Source: Cymbomonas tetramitiformis
Lineage: Eukaryota > Chlorophyta > Pyramimonadophyceae > Pyramimonadales > Pyramimonadaceae
Length of the DNA: 64,000 nucleotides
Assembly (NCBI GenBank): GCA_001247695.2
Contig: LGRX02034686.1
Span: 18,555-82,554, forward strand
Reading direction: 5' to 3'
Shown here: one piece after another, positions 9,752 to 20,000 of the stretch
How the letters are laid out: every line of letters starts with the position of its first letter
Position numbering within the stretch: position 1 is the first letter of the stretch
Position numbers and translations under genes: made by a program
The notes under the pieces: model-generated
Told to the model about the DNA's origin: nothing
The model's database searches: none
Seen by the model: only the letters and a program-made list of their open reading frames with translations

Positions 9752-10620
9752 CATCGCATGGTAATTAATCGTGCTGTCCAAAAAGATCGACGCCTAGTGG
9801 AGATCGCATATTTGTGATCGACAGCGCCTAGTACTTAGTCAATCAACAGCAGCAACAGCAGCAAACGAGCAAAGCTCGAATCCCAACGGGTGACGCAGTC
9901 GAATTTTCGATCTCACGATCGCCAACGATGACAGTGCCACTGCAGTCGCGTGTATGTACCACGACGCCACCCACGCGTTATGGCATGGCATGCTGGGAAG
10001 CAAAAAGCAAAGCACTGTCGCGCACATGATCCTACGGTCAGATAGTGTAATGGCGAAAATTATTTAAACATCGCATGGCCGACGCGATGTTCGGAAATCA
10101 GATAGATTCACTTTTACATTGCATAGCAGACGCGAGAATCGAGAAATGTCAAATCATTAATGGAATGGCAGACTCGATGTTCATGTTCGGATCTCTCGAG
10201 TGCGCCACGTCGGCAAGATAAATAATCCCATCGACCGTCAGATGCGCCTAGTGGAGATCTTAATTTAAGATCGACCGGGCCTAGTATAGTCAATCAGCAG
10301 CAGCAGCAGCAGCAGCAGCAGCAAAGCTCGAATCCCAACGGGCGATACAGTCGAATGTTCCATCTCACGATCGCCAGACGCTAACGATGACAGTGCCACA
10401 ACAGTCGCGTGTATGTACCACGACGCCACCCACGCGTTATGGCATGGCATGGCATGCCGGGAAGCAAAAAGCAAAGCTCTGTCGCGCACATGATCCTGCG
10501 GTCATATGATGTAATGGCGATATCCATGTTAACATCGCATGGTAATTAATCGTGCTGTCCAAAAAGATCGACGCCTAGTGGAGATCGCATATTTGTGATC
10601 GACAGCGCCTAGTAGACAAA
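9752..10620 (+). repeat. Duplicated ~440-bp sequence flanking the TTAA element
   Basis: About 9838-10062 and 10283-10520 are diverged copies of one sequence, each with a CAG-type trinucleotide run, an ACGATCGCC motif and GGCATGGCATG runs. 9752-9834 is repeated at 10533-10613. The second copy carries an uninterrupted TTAA junction (10529-10532) that corresponds to the empty target site of the inverted-repeat element. Short minus-strand ORFs here are by-products of the repeat. Confidence 0.75.
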
Positions 10621-11065
10621 TAACCCTTCTCTTTCCAAAAGGCTCGGCCCGTCTTCAGCATCCAACACTGCTGCCACATCGACATGCCAAGTCACGAAAG
10701 ACCACGTCATTTCCATGTCAATCCTATGTTGCTGCCAACGTAACATTGCTGTCTCAGAATGTTACGTTGCGGTTGCCAACGTTCAATCCTCCGCGTCGCA
10801 TGCTCGCGTCAAATCACGTCGACGCAAAATCACGTTTCTTGTGCAAATCGTGGGCTATCAAAAACTCAAGGTCGACGAGGACTGCATTGCTAGCCAATGT
10901 TTCGGGCTCTTGACGAGAAGTTTCCACCTAAGCTCGATATACGCAGGACATATGCTTAAGACTGTCGCCGTTAGCTCGCCTTTGTGGTTTCTGGAGATAA
11001 GTGGAAGATAGTCGCACCCCTGCGCGGGAAGCTCAAGATCGAGTCGTCTGTTTTCATTTTCAGAC

Positions 11066-14000
11066 ATGATTGCTTGCACCACGGCGACGCCGCGAGCTAC
11101 TTTGGGTAACAGTAACGCCCACAGAACATTCAAATTTCGCTCTAGCAGATCTCGGGCTCTTAATCTCGTTCCCTTGACATCGAAATGGTCTTCTCAAGTT
11201 GCTGTCCTTGGAGGCAAAGCCTTGCCTCTTAAGCTACGTAGCTGGAGCCAGGACTCAGCAGTGAGACAATGCAAGGCCGCCAGGCCGGTAAGACAGTGTC
11301 CGCAGCAACCCTGAAACGCATTGATCAAGTCTTTCACTTTTTGACACACAGCACGATCATGAAATCTTCAGTTTCTTTCTGTGCCTATCAGGTTTCAGCG
11401 CACGCATCAGCGGCCGTGGCTGACTCTGGTGACCCTCTTGAAGCCACACGATTTTCGGGGCAGGTCAGTAAGAAGATCTCGTTGGGGAACCTTCCTATCG
11501 GCCAACGCTTGCGCGCGCCTCTCGTTGTTTGGGAAAAGGGTTTTTGTCCACCGCTGCGTTTTTCTCTGCACCCTATCCTTTAATATGGAAGTTGCTATGA
11601 AATTAAATTGGTTGAAAACCGTCACTGTGCTCGCCACAGGTGAAAGGCATCATCCTCGGAAGCGGGCTCTGCTTGCTGCTATGCAATATGTGCCGCGTTT
11701 GCATGTCCGTGGCCATCATCCCTCTCGGAGCTGAATACGGCTGGACGCCATCGACCATGGTAACGCTCCCGGGCTACATCCCAGTGTGGTTCGCGACTTA
11801 GGAGTGGATCGCGTACTTATGCTTCCATCCCTCGGATATTCTCAGCGTTAAGACCCGTGCTAACGTGGCATGATTTCAGTCGATACAAAGCGACAGAGTG
11901 ACGAGGCGCCTATACTTTCCATAGAAAACCATGGCGCCAGCCGGTGAGGCATGCAGCTGGTGAACGCCCTAGCGCAAAGTCACTGTTAACCGCGCTCTTT
12001 ATCGCCGTTCTTCGGCTCGCCTTTGGTGTCTCATCTTTCCTTATTCAGTCTGCAGGTACAATCGTGGATTAGCAGGGATGGCGCAGTCAACAGACGGGTC
12101 GTGGGAGCTGTGCGAACACAGGGCATCATCCAGGCTAGCTTTCTATATGGCTACATGGCAACGCAAATCCTCGGAGGAGTCCTCGCCGACAAAGTCGGCG
12201 GGAAGGTGAGACCATCCGCACGTCGCGAAGGAGGTCCCTAGCGTGTAGACGCCTCGTTCTGTGTACGGAACAGGCTGCTACTCGGAGCGCTTCTCCTATT
12301 GACATTCAACTACAAAATATGAGACGTCATCCGCAGAACGTGTGCCCGCATAGAACACAACGACAGAATGGCTCGCGTGACTACGTTCTTATCACAAATC
12401 AGTCCCCCAGCTCACCCAGCGTCAAGTTGGCGACGCATTTAGGCGAGCTTTAATATTCTAGTGGTGAGCATCTGCAAAGCTCTGCAAAACTAAAGGCTTT
12501 TCCCGCTTCCAAGGCAAGCCAGGAAGGCAGCGTGCCTGATATCCCGCGCACTTTCGGGCTGAACGCACTGTGAGTCGGCTCTGCGCTCGAGCAGACACGA
12601 CGATGAACTGTTCAAGCTCAGGACGAGGCTCCCATGCAAGGTGTGCGGTGCGGCCTCAGGTGGTAATGACCGTCGGCGTCACGTGCTTCGCGTCTGCCAC
12701 CTGCATACTTCCTCTCGCAATGTCCGCTAAGGTGGTACTCATGACCAAGCAGACCGTTTTTGCCTACCCGCAGCTCGTTCCTATGAGCTAGCATCTTCCT
12801 TGGCATCACAGGACAGTCCACTTTACTGGTGGTTACACAATATTATATAACGGGCCTTTGTTTTTGTATTCGCAATTCAGGGCCCCTTGCCTTCCTTGCA
12901 ACCTCGCTAATCTTGCCCTTCGAGAACTTTCTTTGCTGAGGCCACCACTTTATCGGACGATAATCGTGTGCCCTTCGTCTTGCTTCGAGCTTGCCGCCGC
13001 CGCCTGCCTCTGGCGGCCCTCTGCATGGTTCCCTCGAGCGGCCCCTGCCCCGCCTTAGCAAGCCGAGCACTCTCTCCTCTTGGCAGCCCAAACAGTGCTC
13101 CCGCATGCGTATGCTCCCCCTCTTGGCAGCCCAAACAGTGCTCCCATGCGATACATGCTCCCCCCTCTTGGCAGCCCAAACAGTGCTCCCGCATGCGGCC
13201 ATTGCTCCCCCCTCTTGGGACGTCATGGAGGGATCCTTCTTGCACTCAGCATTCCATTTATGTCCTCCCTTATGTCATATCCTTCCTGTGGCATGCCCTT
13301 CCTTGTGTCATGTCGCGCCACCTGCCACCCCTTCTCTCCTGTTTCGACTGCATGCGCCCCACTGCCACTACATGTTGTTGCCAGCCACTCTCAATCTTTG
13401 CCTCCCTCCCTGATGCACCCTTGCCGCTCCCTGATTCCCCCTTGCCACTCCTGATGCTTGCCACTCCTAATGTACCCTTGCCACTCTGATACTTGCCCAG
13501 CTCCTGATCCCCCTTGCCTCCTGATGCCCCCTTGCCACTCTGGTCCCCCTTGCCCTCCTGATACTGCTTTTGCCTCCTGATGCCCCCTTGCCACTCCTGA
13601 TGCCCCCTTGCCACTCCAGATGCCCCCTTGTTCCATTTCGCATGGCCCCTTTTGCAGCCATGAGATCTCTTTTATCTTAAATTATGAGTGCTGACTTTTT
13701 CCATATCCACACAGGCAGTAACCCTCGGGGCGGTGGTGCCACTCGTTGTGGCTTTCCGCTTCCTGACAGGAATCGGGCAGGGTGCGGTCATAGTCCCCGA
13801 CTCCTCCCTTTGTTGTTGTGACCTTCTCGAGGCGCAACCGAGTGCTGTATTCAGAAATCGCTTATTCGAAAATGAATGCTCCCGAGGATGATGGACGGCA
13901 ATGAAAGAAAATGTGCCCAGCATGTTGTAGCCAATTGTGTTCTGTAGGCTACGTGACACCCCCCCTTAGGATCGCGCTGACGGGATGTATGGGAGTCCTG

Positions 14001-17000
14001 GAACAGGTGTGACCATGCCCTCTATGAATAGCCTGGTTGCACGCCACGTGGCACCTGCTCTCCGTGCACGGGCGATAGGAGGCATCTTTGCGGGCTTTCA
14101 CGGGTGAGGCACGCAGTAACCTGATCTGCATAAGGCGCACGAGGGTTTCGCAGAGGCCACACTCTTGCCTGTGGCTGAGCTGTCGTGTTAAGTGCTAGGG
14201 TTTCGCAGAGGCCCCACTCTTGCCTATGGTTGAGATGTCGTGTTGAGTGCTAGGGTTTCGTAGAAGCCCCCCTTCTGCCTGTGGCTGAGCTGCCGTGTTG
14301 AGTGCTAGGGTTCGCTGGCCCCCTTTGGCCTTTGGCAGAATTGCCGTGTTGAGTGCTAGGGTTTTGCAGAGGCCCCACTCTTTCTGGCTGAGCTGCCGTG
14401 TTGGGTGCTAGGGTTTCGCAGAGGCCCCCACTCTTGCCTATGGTTGAACTGCCGTGTTGAGTGCTAGGGGTTTCGCAGAGGCCCACTCTTGCCTGTGGTT
14501 GAGCTGCCGTGTTGAGTGCTAGGGTTTCGCAGGGGCCTCTCTTGTCTCTGGCTGAGCTGCCGTGTTGAGTGCTAGGGTTTTATTAGAGGCCCCACTCTTG
14601 CTTCTGGCTGAGTTGCCGTGTTAAGAGTGCTAGGGTTTCGCAGAGGCCCCTTTTTGCCTGTGGCTGAGCTGCCGTGTTGAGTGCTAGGGTTTCGCAGAGG
14701 CCTCACTTTTGCCTGTGGTTGAGCTGCCGTGTTGAGTGCTAGGGTTTGCAGAGGCCCCTCTTGTCTCTGGCTGAGTTGCCGTGTTAAGTGCTAGGGTTTC
14801 GCAGAGGCCCCTTTTGCCTGTGGCTGAGCTGCCGTGTTGAGTGCTAGGGTTCGCAGAGGCCCCACTGTTGCCTGTGGCCGAGTTGCCGTGTTGGTGCTAG
14901 GGTTTCGCACAGGCCCCCATTTTGCCTGTGGCTGAGCTGCCGTGTTGAGCGCTAGGGGTTCGCTGAGGACCCACTCTTGCCTGTTGCTGAGCTGCCGTGT
15001 TGAGTGCTAGGGTTTCGCAGAGGCCCACTCTTGCCTGTGGTTGAGCTGCCGTGTTGAGTACTAGGGTTTCGCGAGAGGCCCCCATTCTTGCCTGTGGCTG
15101 AGCTGCCGTGTTCAGTGCTAGGGTTTCGCAGAGGCCCCATTCTTGCCTTTGGCTGAGCTGCTGTGTTGAGTGCTAGGGTTTCGCAGAGGCCCTTTGGCCT
15201 GTGGTTGAGCTGCCGTGTTGAGTGTTAGGGTTTCGCAGAGGCCCCCCTTCTGCCTGTGGCTGAGTGGCCGTGTTGAGTGCTAGGGGTTCGCAGAGGCCTC
15301 AGCTCAGAAAGGGGGTTGATCTTGTCTCTCTCAAACATTTGAGGCATTTATTTTCTTCTCACAAAAACGAGGGAGTGCTTCTCACTTCTCCTCAGAAGGT
15401 CTTCCTCTGTTTATGGTCTGCCTACGCCGTCCTTCACATCAGCTTGAAGGGACGCCATTCCGCAGCGCCTTTCTTCACACGTGCGACTGGCGCCACTGCA
15501 GGTGCTCGCTTGACACCGGAGAGCCCGAAGCATCAGCGTCAGCACTCGAGCGTGGCCTCGCACGATCATGTCACTTCTGCGCCGCGTCTGGGCGGTCCAT
15601 CGCGCGAGCACCGCATATCTCTCCCATCGTCTTAGCAAGGCGGAGGGTGTCGGAGGCGTGGCGGTGACAGGGGGACACTCGTTGGGCTGGTGCTCTCGCC
15701 GATAGTGATGAGCCTTTATGGATGGCGCTCACTCTTCTACCTGTACGCCGCCTTGGCACTCCCCATCATGCTCCTCTGGCAGGTGCGGTTCTGCCTGTGT
15801 ATCTCGGGTGCCCGTGCGCTGCCCTATCACCTGCCGCAGCTTTGCGTTCCCTTGCACCACCGCATCGCGCCCCATCCTCAGCTTCCCACTGCGCTGAGCG
15901 CTCTGACCACACGCAACTGCATTTCCTACCCTTGCACTGTTTTGCTGAGCGGTCACCGGATCAAGGCAATCCCGCAGGCGGCAGTCCCGGTGCACACTCC
16001 AGCTCCCGGAGCACCTGCGGGGGCATCCAGCCCGCTGGCGATGCTGTCGAAGCCTGGAGTGTGGTACGTATCCCTCCGTGCCAGAGTGATACTGAGTTGC
16101 TCAGCGCCGGTGGTGTGGCTGCAGTTATATTAGTCGGCGGTGATGCGCAACTCCAGTGCCGCTGCAAGGGGGGGCTGAGGGGCAATGGAGGGGGCGCAGG
16201 GCGCCAATCGCTGCCAATTTTGTCAACCACTGGGGCTACTTCACATACTTGAACTGGATGCCCGCGTATTTCAACCAGGTCCGACCACCCGACATAATTC
16301 GTCCAAAGGAAGGGCCGCCACTTGTTGACGGCCCGGCCCAGAGTAGGGCCGGGAAATCAATATACTCATACGCCCGAAGGGTGTGGTTTTTTAATTTTTT
16401 TCTTTTTCTTTCTTTTCCGGCCTTGCACGGTGTTCTTCCTGGCGATGCCTCTTCTGATATTGTGCACCGCATAGTGACCAGATCTGCGCGGTGCCGTGTT
16501 GAACAGATCTGTGCAGTGCTATAGTGACCAGATCTGCGCGGTGTCGTGTTAACCAGATCCGTTAGTGTCGTGTTAACCAGATCTATGCGTGGCTTATGCT
16601 TGGACCGATTTCTCTTGCGCCGAATAGCAAAAGTTCAGCTGCACTGTGTACCCACGCCAGGCACAAAGGATTAAGCGCACACTTGGGACGCTTATACGGA
16701 TTTTTCGGAGCTTACTAGTGGAGAATGGGGACCCCCTAAGCCTCACCGGGCCCCCTGAGTCCCTCTGCAGCTGCACTGCCTATACACTGATGTTGTGACT
16801 CTGACGCCGGTTCACCTCTACCCCCCGAGCTGCCCGAACCATCTCCCCACCACCAGTCATGGGGACTCAAAGCCCCACACCCCGACAAGGGTGTCTCTTT
16901 TTCTTTTTTCTTTTTTTTTCCCCACCACACCTGCGCTTAGAACTGTGCGATAGGATATTGACCAGATTGGTTGGTGTTTTTTGACCAGATCTTTTGATGT

Positions 17001-20000
17001 CCTATTCACCAGATTTCTCCACCAGGCATCGAGGTCCATCTGCAGGCTTCTCGGCTGTTCAAACAGAGCCTCCTAAGATTTCACGATTAGAGACCTCTGC
17101 ACGAGCACTACCTCGACCCCTGTCACTGTCGTGGCTCTTAAATCACCCCCTACGACATGATGATGTATTCCAGCCCGCGAGTTAAGCAGGAGGGGGGGGT
17201 AGGTGTGGGTTTGTTGAAACATTTCAGGTTCTCGGGTTTAACTTGCAGGCGTCCACCCTCTTCAGCTTCCTGCCGTGGCTGAGCATGGTGCGGGCCTCTC
17301 TCCGCATCGTTGTTGCGCGCGTCGCAGCGGCCAGGCGCACTACGCGCTTGCCACATTCGAGCGCCTATGCACTGCGGCACCAAAAGTGACCGAGGCATCT
17401 CGGGTCATGGGAGATCTCTTATTCGCTTGGATTGAGCGAGGTAGGCTTTCGCCAGGGACCTCGCTGGTAACCTGCACTGTGCGCTGGTAGAGTATCCTCG
17501 CGCTTGCCGGTGATCATCGCCGGGGCGCAGCCGTTCTTCTGGGAGAGGACCTCGTCATCCAGTGGCATGCGTGGACACTCCACGCATGCGCCGGTACAAC
17601 AGCTCATGGTCGGAGTCGCGATGTGAGATGTCGCAAAGCACCGAGGGCAAGGCTCTGGATTCATGGGCAACATCGCGAAAAGCATTAAACATTTAACATT
17701 GAAATTTTAGTGTCAGCGAAACACCGGTTGGCAATTTAGCACTCCGTGGCTGACATGATTGGGCAATCCACGGCTGACATGATTGGGCGATCCACGGCTG
17801 GCATGATTGGGCGATCCACGGTTGACATGATTGGGGATCCCGGCTGGCATGATTAGGCGTCGGCGGTTGACATGATTGAGGATCCCGGCTGGCATGATTG
17901 GGGATCCACGGCTGGTATGATTGGGGATCCACGGCTGACAGACTTAGGCGATCCGCGGCTGACATGATTGGGCGATTCACAGCTGACACGATTGGGCAAT
18001 CCACGGCTGACATGACTGCGATCCACGGCTGACATGATTAGGCGATCCGGCTGACATGATTGGGCGATCCACGGCTGACATGATTGGACGATCCACAGCT
18101 GACACGATTGGGCGATCCATGGCTGACATGATTAGACGATCCACGGCTGACACGAATAGGCGATATTTGGCAAGCGTCCGCCATCCAAGATTACATTTCA
18201 CTCAGAATTACTTCTAGCTACTACAGCACCCGGGCCTGTCTCACAGTGACGGTCCCAGCACAGTCCCTGGACATCCCCGGTGTAACTCACACGCCCTGTT
18301 TCAATTTGCTACCCCTAGGTCAGAAGCGAGCAGCGAGCAGGTAGTTTCCTTCAGCCGCTGCCCGCCAGGGGTGACTGCCATGAGCGCACACGGAGTCCTT
18401 AGCAGACGCCGCATGCTCGAGAAGTTCGTGGGAGACCTCGGCCCGGAGCCGGCCGATGCTTGAGTCTGGAGTGGCGCGGCTGGGTGCAGTCCGTCATGAG
18501 CTACGTGGCAGGGTGGATCGCGGATTGGCTGGTGAACTCCGGTGTGGAGCGCTCCCGGGTGAGGAGACCGCAGTGCACGCCGCTGCCCCCGCCCCTCGCC
18601 CGGCAATGTCTCAAATGCGTCAGCACTACCCCCTTCCTCCATGCTCTTGCCGCGCCTTCATCTGTTCCCGAACAGCCACCTTCGGGCGGGAGTCTCGTAT
18701 TTTTTGTGTTTCAGGGCCCTGTTTCGTCGATGGTTTGCATTTGCCGCCTCGGTTATGTCTCATACGTTTCTTATTACGCCCAAGCCCGTTGACAAAGCAA
18801 TCGAGCCCGTTGACCAAATGATCCACCAGACAATTGAGCCCAACGCGCGTGAGTTTGCCATCCGCTTCACTTACATGAATTTATCAAGCGTGCGGCTGGG
18901 ATTGTGTCAAATGTGCGGCTGGGGTTGTGCGCCCTTGATCTGAGATATACATTGCTCGGGTGGTGCGGGTGCTCTGCAGGTGCGCAAGCTGGTGCAGAGC
19001 GTGGCCTTCCTTGGCCCGGCCTGTGCCCTCGCGCCTCTGGCCACCACACAAGATCCCGGTAAACCCCCCGTCTGCCCCTGTGCGTAAGCCCCCCTTTGAG
19101 CGCTCCTGTGGTAAACCCAACAGGCCTTCTGCCAGCCTCGCCGCAGCGCCCCGACCTCTCTGCTGACCCACCTGGTCGATCTCCCCCATTACGCACGCTG
19201 CCATCCACCTGTGGAGGGGTGATCGCGCTGCCTGAGCAGTTGGTCAATGGGCACCCAATCACTAAGCTGTACAGATCGGTGCCTAGCTGACGTGGAGGGT
19301 TCGTCCACTGCATCCCAGGAGTCGCATTGGGATGCTTCACCATCGCGCTGGCTGCGCAATCCTTCAGCCAGGTGCCGCCTCCCGAGCGCCCTCGCCGGGA
19401 GAAAGGGCGTCCCAATGTGCCTCCCTGCCACACCCAGCATATTTGTAATTGCCTGAACACGCATAGCACAAGCCAAGGACTGCACGGTTAGCTACGCACC
19501 CAGCACACACCTGATTGGGCGCTTAGCCTTGCCTGAGCCAAGGGACTGCACGGTTGGCTACACACCCAACACACCCCTGATTGGGCGCTTGTCCTGGCCT
19601 GAGCCAAGGACTGCCCGGCTGGCTGCGCACCCAGCACACATCTGATTGGGCGCTTGTCCTTGCCTGAGCCAAGGACTGCAAGGCTGGCTGCGCACCCAGT
19701 AAATCCCTGATTGGGTGGTTGTCCTTGCCTGAGCCAAGGACTGCACGGTTGGCTGCGCACCCAGTAAATCCCTGATTGGGTGGTTGTCCTCGCCTGAGCC
19801 AAGGACTGCACGGCTGGCTGCGCACCCAGCACACACCTGATTGGGCGCTTGTCCTTGCCTGAGCCAAGGACTGCACGGCTGGCTGCGCACCCAGCACACA
19901 CCTGATTGGGCGCTTGACCTCGCCTGAGCCAAGGACTGCACGGCTGGCTGCGCACCCAGCACACACCTGATTGGGCGCTTGTCCTTGCCTGAGCCAAGGA

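Noticed and set aside
12843..13660. Cys/Leu-rich and Gly/Lys-rich ORFs on both strands
   Set aside because: They coincide with minisatellites inside a transporter intron.
17693..18201. Minus-strand Val/Ser/Asn/His repeat ORFs
   Set aside because: Products of the 24-bp intron minisatellite.
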